From: Kineosporia rhizophila
Lineage (GTDB): Bacteria; Actinomycetota; Actinomycetes; Actinomycetales; Kineosporiaceae
Assembly: GCF_021277265.1 (NCBI RefSeq)
Contig: NZ_JAJSOH010000035.1
Coordinates: 1 to 64,000 of the forward strand
Length of the DNA stretch: 64,000 nt
Direction: 5' to 3'
Part shown: piece after piece, positions 1 through 8,837 of the stretch
How the letters are laid out: each line of letters starts with the position of its first letter
Position numbering within the stretch: position 1 is the stretch's first letter
Made by a program: the position numbers and the translations under genes
Notes under the pieces: model-generated
The model's database searches: none
The model's input: the letters and a program-made list of their open reading frames with translations, nothing else
What the model was told of the DNA's origin: nothing

Positions 1-316
1 GAGACCCCACCCACCCAGGAAGACCCATCCCCTTGTGGGGCGCTGCCCGCGGCCAAGACCTCGCCCGGAGCCCCACCTGTGCGCGAGCCGCTACCCGTTG
101 GCGAGACCTCACCTACATGCGAGGCCCTACCCGCAGACGAGACCTCGTGCACATCCGAAGCCCCACCCGCTGGCGAGGCCCCACCCACGCCCAACGCCTC
201 GCCTAGACGCGAAGCCCAACTCACACGCGAATCTCTACCCACTGAGCGGATCGCACCTACTCGCGTGCCCCTCCCCCCGGCCGAAACCTCACCCACTTGC
301 GAGGCCCGGCTCTGCT
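1..316 (-). repeat. Degenerate 18-bp tandem repeat array, in frame within the UbiA gene
   Basis: From 65 to 316 the sequence falls into consecutive 18-bp units in one register (83-100, 101-118, 119-136 and so on to 299-316), most starting GCGAGR on the plus strand and followed by a CC-rich half. Bases 1-64 continue the pattern with one 6-base contraction near 53-64. Units differ from each other at several places but keep length 18 exactly. On the minus strand the array has no stop codon in the UbiA frame and encodes six-residue units of the type [A/V]-S-x-V-G-x. The array is open at the window edge. Two plus-strand frames are also open through it, an expected by-product of a unit length divisible by three. 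Confidence 0.85.
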
Positions 317-941
317 CCACCTGCGTGGCCGGAGGTCGCGTGGTGCGAGCGGCCGTGAGCAGGGTGGCGGCGGCGATGGCGGCGGTGGAGGCGGCCGAGG
401 CGTGGGCGAGGGCGGGGGTGCTTCCCCCCACCTCATCTCGGCTCACCCTCGTGATCACGTAGGTGTGGGCGGCGACGAGGCTGGCCGGCCAGAGTCCGGC
501 GCGGAAGCTGGGGCTGCCGCGTTGTACGTCGAGGAAGCGGCAGGCGGCCATGGCCCAGGGGCCGGCGGCGGTGTTCTTCGCTGCGAAATCGTAGGTCAGT
601 ACCACTGTTCCGGTGGCCAGTGAGTAGAGGGCGGCGCGGCGGCCGGAGCAGGTCCAGGCCACCGCCAGGTCGGCCGCCAGCAGGCCCACCCCTACGGCCA
701 GGGCCTGGTTGCTCGAGATCCGGCCGGACGGGATGGGGCGGTGGGGGCGCTCGGCAGCGTCGATGTGGCGATCGGCGAAGTCGTTGAGCGCCATGCCGGC
801 CATGTAGGCCAGGGCTGACGAGGCCACTGCGGCGCTGGTCTCGCGCACACTGGGCGCTGCTCCACTGGCGGCGCCGAGCAGAGGGTCGCCGGGGGCGCTC
901 AGTACTGCCGGCAGGCGCACCAGTTCGGCATAGGGGTTCAC
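1..941 (-). CDS. UbiA-family prenyltransferase (EboC-like), 3' end outside the window, with hexapeptide-repeat insertion
   Basis: Partial integral-membrane prenyltransferase; the frame is still open at base 1. The GTG start at 941 overlaps the stop of the upstream gene (GTGA), so the two are translationally coupled. Residues 53-61 read NDFADRHID, a perfect UbiA Asp-rich motif (NDxxDxxxD) that binds Mg-prenyl diphosphate, followed by hydrophobic helices, a YDFAAK motif near the usual second-motif area and GPWAMAACRFLDV. UbiA enzymes transfer a prenyl chain to an aromatic or polar acceptor in the membrane. Pairing with an inositol-phosphate-synthase-like gene resembles the ebo-type clusters of bacteria, where EboC is the UbiA member; the acceptor is unknown. 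Oddity: from about residue 209 the protein enters a repeat of six-residue units (such as VSAGGR, GTRVGA, ASRLGE) that continues for at least 100 residues to the edge, in the region where ordinary family members have their last membrane helices. Confidence 0.8.
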   Translation of the reverse strand, partial: MNPYAELVRLPAVLSAPGDPLLGAASGAAPSVRETSAAVASSALAYMAGMALNDFADRHIDAAERPHRPIPSGRISSNQALAVGVGLLAADLAVAWTCSGRRAALYSLATGTVVLTYDFAAKNTAAGPWAMAACRFLDVQRGSPSFRAGLWPASLVAAHTYVITRVSRDEVGGSTPALAHASAASTAAIAAATLLTAARTTRPPATQVEQSRASQVGEVSAGGRGTRVGAIRSVGRDSRVSWASRLGEALGVGGASPAGGASDVHEVSSAGRASHVGEVSPTGSGSRTGGAPGEVLAAGSAPQGDGSSWVGGV

Positions 942-2182
942 GCGCTGCCCTTGGCCCGGCCGGCCTGGTGATTTCGCATGGTGCGGCCCGGCCAGCCCAC
1001 GTTGCCCGCCCCAGAGGTCTCGGCGGGAGCGGGAGCGGGAGCAGGGTCAGCCAGGTTCTGGGCCCAGGTGACCAGGCGCCGGAACTGGTGGTCCAGGCGG
1101 TGCTCGGTGCTGCCCAGTGGGTCCTTGAAGAAGAAGGCCAGCTCGTCCAGTACGCCCACCCGGCCGTTGCGGTGGGCCAGGACGGCGAAGCGGGCCAGGT
1201 CGATCACCAGCGGTGCGGCCAGCGCCGAGTCGCAGCCCTGCCAGGTGATCTGCATGGTCATCGGGGTGCCCAGGAAGCCGGTGAAACGCACCTGGTTCCA
1301 GGCCGTCTTCCACTCGCCCATGTCCTCGACGTAGTCGATGTGCACCGGGGCCGACACGTCGGCCCCGAAGGTCTCGTGCACCGACCGGGCCTTCGAGGCG
1401 AGCTTGGCCTCGGCCCGGGCCGGGTCGGCCAGGGCCCGGCCGTCACCCCCGCCCAGCAGGTTCAGGCCCGACCAGGAGGTCACCCGCAGGTTCCGGCTGC
1501 CGAACATCGAGGCCAGGGCGGTCTTCACCAGCGTCTCGCCGGTCTTGCCGTCACGTCCGGCGTAGACCGTGCCGCGGGCCCGGGCCAGCTCGTCGAGGGC
1601 GGGGATGGCCGCGCCCATGGAAGGCGTGAAGTCGATGTAGGGCAGTGCCGCGTCCAGCGCCGCGTAGGCGTAGACCGCGCTGGCCGGTAGCGGCTCGCTG
1701 CCCGCATCCAGGGCCCGGTCCAGCGCGGCGAGCGACTCGTGCACCGGCAGAACGGGCGAAACCGGTTCTGTGGAGGCGATGTTGACCACCACCACAGTGT
1801 CCAGGCCGTGCTGGTAGCGGAACGATCTGAGGTCGCGCTGGATCTGCTCGATCTCCGCCCGCCCGCCACCGCGCACCCCGGGCCGCACCCGGGCGTCGAT
1901 CGCCTCCAGGTCGGGGCGCACCAGGCCGAGGGCGAAGGCGGGCAGGACGCCGGCCTGGACCAGCTCTTCGGCCCGGCCCTTGAGCGGCAACTCGGCCAGG
2001 TCGTGCCCGCCGATCACGAAGTCCCGCAGGGGCGCCAGCCCGACGCCCTCGAATTCGGCCAGCTCGCTGACCATTCCGACCCTGGCCGCCGCACCCGCCT
2101 CGGCCGAGAGCAGCGCGAGCCCCGCGCTCACGGTGGTTCCGATCGAACCTCTGGCACCGATCAGCCACAGCCCGACGGTCAT
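938..2182 (-). CDS. Inositol-3-phosphate synthase-family protein (Ebo-type partner of UbiA)
   Basis: 414 residues. The N-terminus carries a dinucleotide-binding loop, GARGSIGTTV, followed later by VVVVNIAST and SGLNLLGGGDGRAL, all typical of the myo-inositol-1-phosphate synthase family (NAD-dependent isomerisation of glucose 6-phosphate to inositol 3-phosphate). It is a divergent paralogue rather than the housekeeping Ino1, since it is coupled by a 4-base GTGA overlap to a UbiA prenyltransferase. The start at 2182 is chosen over an in-frame ATG 11 codons upstream because GGGGAGG lies eight bases before it. A 20-bp palindrome lies about 80 bp upstream. Likely role: making or modifying a cyclitol-like precursor for the prenyltransferase or an exported metabolite; the product is inferred, not shown. 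Confidence 0.8.
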   Translation of the reverse strand: MTVGLWLIGARGSIGTTVSAGLALLSAEAGAAARVGMVSELAEFEGVGLAPLRDFVIGGHDLAELPLKGRAEELVQAGVLPAFALGLVRPDLEAIDARVRPGVRGGGRAEIEQIQRDLRSFRYQHGLDTVVVVNIASTEPVSPVLPVHESLAALDRALDAGSEPLPASAVYAYAALDAALPYIDFTPSMGAAIPALDELARARGTVYAGRDGKTGETLVKTALASMFGSRNLRVTSWSGLNLLGGGDGRALADPARAEAKLASKARSVHETFGADVSAPVHIDYVEDMGEWKTAWNQVRFTGFLGTPMTMQITWQGCDSALAAPLVIDLARFAVLAHRNGRVGVLDELAFFFKDPLGSTEHRLDHQFRRLVTWAQNLADPAPAPAPAETSGAGNVGWPGRTMRNHQAGRAKGSA

Positions 2183-2260
2183 TGTCGGCACCTCCCCGGC
2201 ACAGCACCGGGTCACCTGCGACGCCGATGTCCGTCAAAAAGGTAACAAGCCGGACGCGGG

Positions 2261-2280
2261 GTGACAACACTTGATGTCAC
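2261..2280. promoter_or_regulatory. Perfect palindrome GTGACA-N8-TGTCAC, putative operator
   Basis: Six-base arms separated by eight bases (2261-2266 and 2275-2280) form a perfect dyad in the 170-bp gap upstream of the inositol-phosphate-synthase-like gene and beyond the 3' end of acetoacetyl-CoA synthetase. Its size fits a dimeric helix-turn-helix repressor. No candidate regulator gene is adjacent. Confidence 0.5.
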
Positions 2281-2351
2281 AGAATCACAGCGGTGGGTAA
2301 TTCTTTGTTCAGTCGCTGATCAAAGATGCCCAGCCAGGGACCAAAGCGGCG

Positions 2352-4352
2352 TCAGTCGTCGGAGCGGGCCAGAGCCAGGAACGGGCCGAGGGCCGCCGGG
2401 TCGGCCAGCGCGTCCCGGCTGACGGCTCGTTCCACCGGCACCCCGGCCAGGATCTTCTTCACCGGCACCTCGCACTTCTTGCCGTTCAGCGTGCGGGGCA
2501 CCACCGGAATCCGGATGAACCGGTCGGGTACGTGCCTCGGGGACAGCTGGGACCGCAGGGCCTGACGCAAAGGCTGTTCGACGTCTTCAATCAAGACACC
2601 TGGAGCCACCACCAGGAAGCACAGCAGTTCGCCCTCGGTGGCCGCACCGAGCTCGGTGGTGTCGATCACCAGCGAGTCCGCCACCTCGTCGAAAGCCTCG
2701 ACCACGGCGTAGAAATCGGCGGTGCCCATGCGCACCCCACCACGATTGAGTGTGGAGTCGCTACGGCCGTAGATCACGAACGAGCCCCGCGGCGTGGCGC
2801 GCACCCAGTCGCCATGCCGCCACAACCCGGGGTAGGTGCCGAAATAGGCCTCCTGCAGACGGGATCCGTCTGGATCGTTCCAGAACGAGACCGGCATCGA
2901 GGGCATGGGCCGGGTGATCACCAGTTCGCCGACCTCGTCGCGCAGATCCTCGCCGTTCTCGTCGAAGGCATGCACATCGGCCCCTAGCGCCGCGCAGGAC
3001 AGCTCTCCCAGCCAGATCGGTACCGTCGGGGAGCTGCCGAGAAAAGCCGTGCAGACGTCGGTTCCACCCGAGACCGAAGAGATCCGAATATGTTCGCCGA
3101 CTTCCGAACGGATCCAGTGGAAGTTCTCGACCGACAGCGGCGATCCGGTCGAGCCGATCGTCTCCAGCGCGCTCAGATCGTGCTCGGCGCCCGGGTGGAT
3201 CCCGGCCTTCACCGCAGCCTGTACGAAGGGGGCGGAGACACCGAAGAGCCGAACCCGGTACCGGGCGGCCAGTTCCCACAACCGGGACGGGCCGGGGTAG
3301 GCCGGGCTTCCGTCGTAGAGCAGGATCGTGCTGCCCGCGAGCAGACCGCCGACCAGAAAGTTCCACATCATCCAGCCGGTGGTGGTGTACCAGAAGAACA
3401 CGTCACCCGGGCCGAGGTCGTGCTGGAGCCGGACGGTCTTCAGCTGCTCCAGCAGGATCCCGCCGTGGCCCTGCACGATGCCCTTGGGCAGACCGGTGGT
3501 GCCGGAGGAGTAGAGGACCCACAGCGGGTGGTCGAACGGCACCTGCTCGAAGGCCAGTTCGCCGGGCTGAGAGACGAACTCGGCCCAGCTCACCTCACCG
3601 GCCTCGCGCACCGGCTGGGCGTTCTGGTCGAGGTAGGGCAGGATCACCGTGCGCTTCAGCGAGGGCATGCTCTCGCGGAGAGTGGTCACCGTGTCGCGGA
3701 TGCTGTAACTCTTGCCGCCGTAGAGGTATCCGTCCACGGCGAGCATGACCTTGGGCTCGATCTGGGCGAACCGGTCGGTGACGGCCCGGGCCCCGAAGTC
3801 CGGCGAGCAGCTGGACCAGATCGCCCCGAGCGAGGCGGTGGCCAGGAAGAGCACCAGGGCGCCGATGCCGTTGGGGGCGAGGGCCACCACCCGGTCCCCC
3901 TTGCCCACGCCGGCGGCCACCAGTCCACCCCTGGCCCGACCCACCCAGTCGCGCAGCTCGGCGTGGGTGAGAGTGCGTTCCACCCCGTCTTCCCGCACGA
4001 AAATGACCGCTTTGTCGGCGTCTTGGCGACCCGGGCCAGGAGTCAGCGCGTGCTCCGCGTAGTTCAGCCGGGCCCCCGGGAACCACTGCGCCCCCGGCAT
4101 GGCGGCATCCGGAAGCACCCGCACGGCAGGCGCACTGAATCGGACGCCCAGGTATTCGGCGGCAGCGGACCAGAACTCCTCGAGGTTCTCGACCGACCAG
4201 CGGTGCAGCACCGGGTAGTCCAGATCGCCGATGGTGACGCCGCGGTGGGGCTCCAGCCAGCGGGTGAAGGCCGCGATCTGGCTGCTGCGCGCAGCCTGGG
4301 GATCGGGACTCCAGAGTGCTTCCGGGCCGCCGTCAACCGGGTGCACAGCCAT
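2352..4352 (-). CDS. Acetoacetate--CoA ligase (acetoacetyl-CoA synthetase)
   Basis: 666 residues, the usual length of AacS. It activates acetoacetate with ATP and CoA through an acetoacetyl-AMP intermediate, feeding ketone bodies or recycled acetoacetate into acetyl-CoA or polymer pathways in the cytoplasm. The ANL-superfamily P-loop reads YSSGTTGLPKGI, the adenylate-binding segment is GRSDSTLNRGGVRMGT, and the C-terminal catalytic lysine region is RTLNGKKCEVPVKKI. The AacS-type N-terminal domain (FTRWLEPHRG, WSVENLEEFW) is complete. The start at 4352 is preferred over one nine codons upstream because GAGGAGG lies before it. It is divergent from the M15 peptidase gene and is read as its own unit. 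Confidence 0.92.
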   Translation of the reverse strand: MAVHPVDGGPEALWSPDPQAARSSQIAAFTRWLEPHRGVTIGDLDYPVLHRWSVENLEEFWSAAAEYLGVRFSAPAVRVLPDAAMPGAQWFPGARLNYAEHALTPGPGRQDADKAVIFVREDGVERTLTHAELRDWVGRARGGLVAAGVGKGDRVVALAPNGIGALVLFLATASLGAIWSSCSPDFGARAVTDRFAQIEPKVMLAVDGYLYGGKSYSIRDTVTTLRESMPSLKRTVILPYLDQNAQPVREAGEVSWAEFVSQPGELAFEQVPFDHPLWVLYSSGTTGLPKGIVQGHGGILLEQLKTVRLQHDLGPGDVFFWYTTTGWMMWNFLVGGLLAGSTILLYDGSPAYPGPSRLWELAARYRVRLFGVSAPFVQAAVKAGIHPGAEHDLSALETIGSTGSPLSVENFHWIRSEVGEHIRISSVSGGTDVCTAFLGSSPTVPIWLGELSCAALGADVHAFDENGEDLRDEVGELVITRPMPSMPVSFWNDPDGSRLQEAYFGTYPGLWRHGDWVRATPRGSFVIYGRSDSTLNRGGVRMGTADFYAVVEAFDEVADSLVIDTTELGAATEGELLCFLVVAPGVLIEDVEQPLRQALRSQLSPRHVPDRFIRIPVVPRTLNGKKCEVPVKKILAGVPVERAVSRDALADPAALGPFLALARSDD

Positions 4353-4411
4353 CTCACAGCCTCCTCGCTCGGATAGCACCTCACCCTAGGGCCCTCTAGA
4401 CTCCGGGCGAT

Positions 4412-5347
4412 ATGGCAGAACATTCGCAGAACGGGTGGCCCGTCCTGTCGAGCAACCGGCTGACCTGGTTCTCAGCGGCCGGGGGCCGGTTCGCCGCGGC
4501 CGACGCCGACGTGGCGTTCCTGGCCGCCTACCTGATCCGCTGCTTCGACGCCGAGGTGGAGAAGGTCGAGGGCCGGGTGCTGGACGACTGGTCGTGGGCC
4601 CCCCGCAACGTGCGGGGCTCGCGGTCGGTGATCAGCAACCACGCCAGCGCCACCGCCTGGGACCTGAACGCCCTGAAGCACGTCCAGGGCGCCCGGGGCA
4701 CCTTCACCCGCAGCCAGGTGGACAAGGTGCACGCGATCCTGGCGCGGATCACCGACGGCCGCGGTCACAAGATCTTCCGCTGGGGCAACGACTACGTCAA
4801 CGCCACCATCGACGCCATGCACTTCGAGATCAATGCCTCGAAGGCACAGGTCAGGCGCGCCCGCGCGGTGTTGCAGCAGCGACTGGAGGAAGAGGAAGAC
4901 ATGAAGTGGACCGACCAGATCAAGCTCACCGCCACCGACGCCAAGATCTGGGGCAAGCCCTACAAGACGGGCTCCAAGGTGACGTTCGGGCTGATGGTCC
5001 GTTACCCCACCCTGGCCCGTAAGACCCAGGCCGACCTGGCCGCCTTCGCCGCCGCCTCGGCCAAGCGCGACGCGGCCATGAAGGTGCAGCTGGACACCCT
5101 GATCGCGGCCGTGGCCGCGTTGTCCACCGGTTCGGCGCCCGAGGTCTCCAAGGCCTTCGCCGACGGCCTGAGCGCGATGCGCGCCGAGGTGACGCGGATC
5201 GATGCCGAGGTGAACGCGCTACAGGGCACCGACGTCACCGACGAGGACATCGCCGCGGACGTGGATGCGGCGATCGCCGAGGCCGAGGCGGCCGAGGCAG
5301 CCGAAGAGTCCGTCGACGTCACCGAGCGGGCCACCAGCAACGCCTGA
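4412..5347 (+). CDS. M15-family metallopeptidase, endolysin-like, orphan
   Basis: 311 residues. Residues 75-84 read SNHASATAWD and residues 134-139 read DAMHFE; together they give the zinc ligands His77, Asp84 and His137 of the VanY/D-Ala-D-Ala carboxypeptidase (M15) family. The catalytic domain takes about 145 residues. The remainder is a segment starting MKWTDQIKLTATDAKIW, which I associate with actinophage endolysin-type proteins, then an Ala-rich helical stretch and an acidic tail rich in Asp, Glu and Ala. There is no signal peptide, so it would need a holin or lysis to reach peptidoglycan. No holin, tail or integrase gene is adjacent. It may be a domesticated phage endolysin or a remnant. 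The family call is firm; the biological role is open. Confidence 0.75.
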   Translation: MAEHSQNGWPVLSSNRLTWFSAAGGRFAAADADVAFLAAYLIRCFDAEVEKVEGRVLDDWSWAPRNVRGSRSVISNHASATAWDLNALKHVQGARGTFTRSQVDKVHAILARITDGRGHKIFRWGNDYVNATIDAMHFEINASKAQVRRARAVLQQRLEEEEDMKWTDQIKLTATDAKIWGKPYKTGSKVTFGLMVRYPTLARKTQADLAAFAAASAKRDAAMKVQLDTLIAAVAALSTGSAPEVSKAFADGLSAMRAEVTRIDAEVNALQGTDVTDEDIAADVDAAIAEAEAAEAAEESVDVTERATSNA

Positions 5348-5352
5348 GCATC

Positions 5353-5390
5353 CCGCCTCCTCGTGACCTGGCCCGGTCACGGGGAGGCGG
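5353..5390 (+). terminator. Hairpin terminator after the M15 gene
   Basis: A 16-bp stem (5353-5368 with 5375-5390, one G-U type mismatch) around a six-base loop starts six bases after the stop codon. There is no T-run, as is common in actinobacteria. Confidence 0.7.
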
Positions 5391-5453
5391 ACGTGCCCGG
5401 CCCTTCACGGGTGGGATAGAACTGTCACCCATGAAGAGAGGCCTGCCCGCGTC

Positions 5454-8400
5454 GTGCTGACCGTGCACCGCTGTGCGGACGGCACCGGCCTGGCCCTGGC
5501 GCTGGCCGGCCTCCTGGCCGAACCGCTGGAAGACCCGTTCGCCGTCGAGACGGTGGCCGTTCCCGCCAAGGGCGTGGAGCGATGGCTGACCCAGCGCCTC
5601 TCGCACGTTCTGGGCACCGGCACCGCCCCCACAACCGGCACTCCCGCTGCACCCGACGGGGTGTGCGCGAACGTCAGTTTCCCCTCGTCCACGGCCGTGC
5701 TGGAACGGGCCCTGGAGGAGGCGTCCGACCAGATCGCCCGGGCGGTGCGGGCCTGGGCCCCGGACCGCTCGCGCTGGTCGCTGACCGAGGTGATCGACGC
5801 CTCCCGGGCCGAGCCCTGGTGCGCCCCGCTGGACCGCCACCTGAAGGCCGGTGAACAGGACACCGGGCGGCGTCTGGCGGCCGCCACCCGGCTGGCCCGG
5901 CTGTTCGACGAGTACGGCAACGCCCGGCCGGGCATGATCACCGCCTGGGCCCAGGGCCGGGACGAGTCCGGTGACGGCCGGCCCCTGCCCGACGACCTGC
6001 TCTGGCAGGCGGAGCTCTGGCGGCGGCTGCGGGAGCGGCTCGGGGTGCCGGCCCCGGCCGAACTCCTCGACGAGGCCTGCGCCCGGCTGCGCGACGAACC
6101 GGCCACGAGCACGCTGCCGCAACGTCTCTCGGTGTTCGGCGCCAGCCGGCTGTCACCGCTGAAGATCCGGGTGCTGGCCGCCCTGGCCGAGCACCGCGAC
6201 GTCCATCTGTGGCTGCATCACCCCTCCCCCGCCCTGTGGGAGGTGACCAGCGGGCTCGATCCCGCGGCCCTGCCCCTGCGCCGCAGCGACGACCCGGCCC
6301 GCACCCGGGTCCGGAACCCGTTGCTGGCGTCGATGTCCCGCGACCTGCTGGAACTGCAGCAGACCCTGATCCGCTACAGCCCGCAGGCCGGGCACCGCGA
6401 GCACCCGGCCCCGGAACCGCCCGACACCCTGCTCGGCCGGCTCAAGCGGGACCTGCGCCGGGGCGAGGTGCACGACGTGCCCGAACGCCCGGTGCTGCAT
6501 CCGGACGACACCAGCATCCAGGTCCACTCCTGCTACGGCCGGGTGCGTCAGGTGGAGGTGCTGCGGGAGGTCATGCTCGGCCTGCTGGCCGACGACCCCA
6601 CTCTGGAGCCGCGCGACATCCTGGTGATGTGCCCGGACGTTGAGGCTTTCGCGCCTCTGGTGACCTCGGCCTTCGCCCAGAGCGACCAGGCCGGGCAGTT
6701 GCGGGTACGGGTCGCCGACCGCTCCCCGCGCCAGACCAACGCGCTCTTCGACCTGCTCGGGCTGCTGCTCGAACTGGGCACCGCCCGGATCACCGCACCC
6801 CAGGTGCTCGACCTGGCCGGGCGCGAGGCCGTGCGCCGGCGCTTCGGTTTTGACGACGACGACCTCGCCCGGCTGCGGGACTGGCTGGTGGGTGCGGGAA
6901 TCCGCTGGGGCCTGGACGATGCCCACCGGCAGACCTGGCACCTGCAGTCGATCCAGCAGGGCACCTGGCGGGCCGGGCTGGACCGGCTGCTGCTGGGCGT
7001 CTCGGTGGAGGGTGACACCGAGCAGCTCGGCGGGGTCATCGGCCTGGACGACGTGGACAGCGCCGGGATCGACCTGGCCGGCCGGCTGGCCGAGCTGATC
7101 GACCGGCTCGGGGCCGCGCAGGAACTGATGTCCGGCCGTCACCCGATCGCGAAATGGCTCACCGGGCTGGAGAACTCCGTGCTCGACCTGGGCGCCACCG
7201 ACCGGAACACCGCCTGGCAGGTGAACCAGCTGCGCTCAGAACTGTGGGACGTGGCCGAGGCCGCCGCCGACAGCCAGGCCGACTGCAGCCTGGCCGACGT
7301 GCGCAGCGTGCTGGCCGACCTGCTGGCCGGCCGGCCGACCCGTTCCTCGTTCCGCACCGGCACCCTGACCGTGTGCACCCTGGTACCGATGCGCTCGGTG
7401 CCGCACCGGGTGGTCTGCCTGCTCGGCCTGGACGACGGCAGCTTCCCTCGCCGGGCCGACCCGGACGGCGACGACGTGCTCGGTCGCGACCCGTGGGTGG
7501 GTGAGCGCGATCCGCGCAGCGAGGACCGGCAACTGTTTCTGGACGCGGTGTGCGCGGCCCAGGAGAAGCTGGTGATCACCTACTCCGGTTCCGACGACCG
7601 CACCGGCGCCCCGATCCCGCCCGCCGTGCCGTTGGGCGAACTGCTCGACGCGGTGGACCGCTCCTCCTGGCTGGACGACCGGCGAGTGCGCGACCGGATC
7701 ACCGTGCGGCACCCGCTGCAGCCGTTCGACCCGCGCAACTTCACCGACGGCGCCCTGGGCCGCCCCGGACCGTTCAGCTTCGATGAGCCCGCGCTGGAGG
7801 GCGCCCGGGCGCTGACCCGGGAACGAGTCCCCAGCGGCCGGTTCCTGCCTGCTCCGTTGCCCCCGGCCGGCACGGACGACGTGGCGCTGGCCGACCTGCA
7901 CCGGCTGCTGCAGCATCCGGCCAAGGGTTTCCTGCGCCAGCGTCTGCAGGTCAGCATGGCCCTGGCCGACGAGGAGCCGGACGACGCCCTGCCGGTCGAG
8001 CTGGACAGCCTGCAGCAGTGGAAGATCGGCGACCGGCTGCTGCGGCAACGTCTTTCCGGTCTGAGTCCGGCCGACTGCATCGCTGTGGAGTCGCACCGCG
8101 GTCTGCTGCCGCCGGGCGACCTGGGCCGCCTGCTGCTGACCCGGGTGGGCCGGAAGGTCGAGGACGTGATGCGGGCCTCCACCCTGGAACGCGCCGCCGC
8201 CCCCGACTCCCGCGACGTGGACGTGCTGCTGCCCGACGGCACCCGGCTCACCGGCACGGTCGGGGATGTACGCGACTCGACCGTGCTCACCGTCACCTAC
8301 TCCCGGCTGGGTCCCAAGCACCGGCTCGGATCGTGGGTGAACCTGCTTGCGCTCACCGCCACCGACCCCGCCCCGGGCTGGTCCGCGGTCACCGTGGGGC

Positions 8401-8837
8401 AGGGGCCCCGGGGTGGTGCCGCGCGCAGCGTTTTCGAGCCCCTCGACCAGGAAATGGCCCGGCTGGCCCTGGCCGAGCTGGTCGGCCTCTACCGCGCCGG
8501 GCTGAGCTCGCCCCTGCCGATCACCTTGAAAACGTCTGCCTCGTACGCCGAACGGCGCCTGCGAGGTACCCGGCACAAGGCTGCCGAGGGTGAGGCGGCC
8601 AGGCTGTGGCACGCCGGGAAGACCCGGCAGGGGCAGCGGTTCGACGGTGAGCAGTCCGAGCCGGAGCACTGTCTGATCTACGGCTCCGAGGTCGACTTCC
8701 CGGTGCTGCTGGCCGAGCCGCCGACGCCGGACGAGCAGGGCGAGGGCTGGGTGGCGGACGAGCCGCACCGGTTCGGGCGGCTCAGCCGCAGACTCTGGGA
8801 CCGGCTGCTTACGCACGAACGGCTGGAGGGCCGATGA
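5454..8837 (+). CDS. recC: RecBCD enzyme subunit RecC (exodeoxyribonuclease V gamma chain)
   Basis: 1127 residues from a GTG start. RecC is the Chi-scanning, helicase-fold subunit without active helicase motifs in the RecBCD complex, which unwinds and resects double-strand breaks for RecA loading. Recognisable parts include an N-terminal segment with VPAKGVERWLTQRLSHVLG, FGASRLSPLKIRVLAALAE, the sequence IQVHSCYGRVRQVEVLREV and VCLLGLDDGSFPR, all characteristic of RecC. Gene order recC-recB-recD with overlapping stops and starts supports one operon. The start has only a weak upstream GAGAGG, so a slightly different start is possible. Confidence 0.93.
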   Translation: MLTVHRCADGTGLALALAGLLAEPLEDPFAVETVAVPAKGVERWLTQRLSHVLGTGTAPTTGTPAAPDGVCANVSFPSSTAVLERALEEASDQIARAVRAWAPDRSRWSLTEVIDASRAEPWCAPLDRHLKAGEQDTGRRLAAATRLARLFDEYGNARPGMITAWAQGRDESGDGRPLPDDLLWQAELWRRLRERLGVPAPAELLDEACARLRDEPATSTLPQRLSVFGASRLSPLKIRVLAALAEHRDVHLWLHHPSPALWEVTSGLDPAALPLRRSDDPARTRVRNPLLASMSRDLLELQQTLIRYSPQAGHREHPAPEPPDTLLGRLKRDLRRGEVHDVPERPVLHPDDTSIQVHSCYGRVRQVEVLREVMLGLLADDPTLEPRDILVMCPDVEAFAPLVTSAFAQSDQAGQLRVRVADRSPRQTNALFDLLGLLLELGTARITAPQVLDLAGREAVRRRFGFDDDDLARLRDWLVGAGIRWGLDDAHRQTWHLQSIQQGTWRAGLDRLLLGVSVEGDTEQLGGVIGLDDVDSAGIDLAGRLAELIDRLGAAQELMSGRHPIAKWLTGLENSVLDLGATDRNTAWQVNQLRSELWDVAEAAADSQADCSLADVRSVLADLLAGRPTRSSFRTGTLTVCTLVPMRSVPHRVVCLLGLDDGSFPRRADPDGDDVLGRDPWVGERDPRSEDRQLFLDAVCAAQEKLVITYSGSDDRTGAPIPPAVPLGELLDAVDRSSWLDDRRVRDRITVRHPLQPFDPRNFTDGALGRPGPFSFDEPALEGARALTRERVPSGRFLPAPLPPAGTDDVALADLHRLLQHPAKGFLRQRLQVSMALADEEPDDALPVELDSLQQWKIGDRLLRQRLSGLSPADCIAVESHRGLLPPGDLGRLLLTRVGRKVEDVMRASTLERAAAPDSRDVDVLLPDGTRLTGTVGDVRDSTVLTVTYSRLGPKHRLGSWVNLLALTATDPAPGWSAVTVGQGPRGGAARSVFEPLDQEMARLALAELVGLYRAGLSSPLPITLKTSASYAERRLRGTRHKAAEGEAARLWHAGKTRQGQRFDGEQSEPEHCLIYGSEVDFPVLLAEPPTPDEQGEGWVADEPHRFGRLSRRLWDRLLTHERLEGR

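Noticed and set aside
1..316. Possible CRISPR array
   Set aside because: The repeats are contiguous 18-bp units without spacers and lie inside a reading frame; no cas gene is near.
35..623. Three overlapping plus-strand open frames rich in Pro, Arg, His, Ser and Gly
   Set aside because: They run through the 18-bp array and the UbiA gene in antisense; open frames are expected because the unit length is a multiple of three, and the minus strand has clear UbiA motifs.
4412..5347. Prophage at the M15 endolysin-like gene
   Set aside because: No integrase, holin, capsid or tail gene, and no attachment-site repeat is visible around it.
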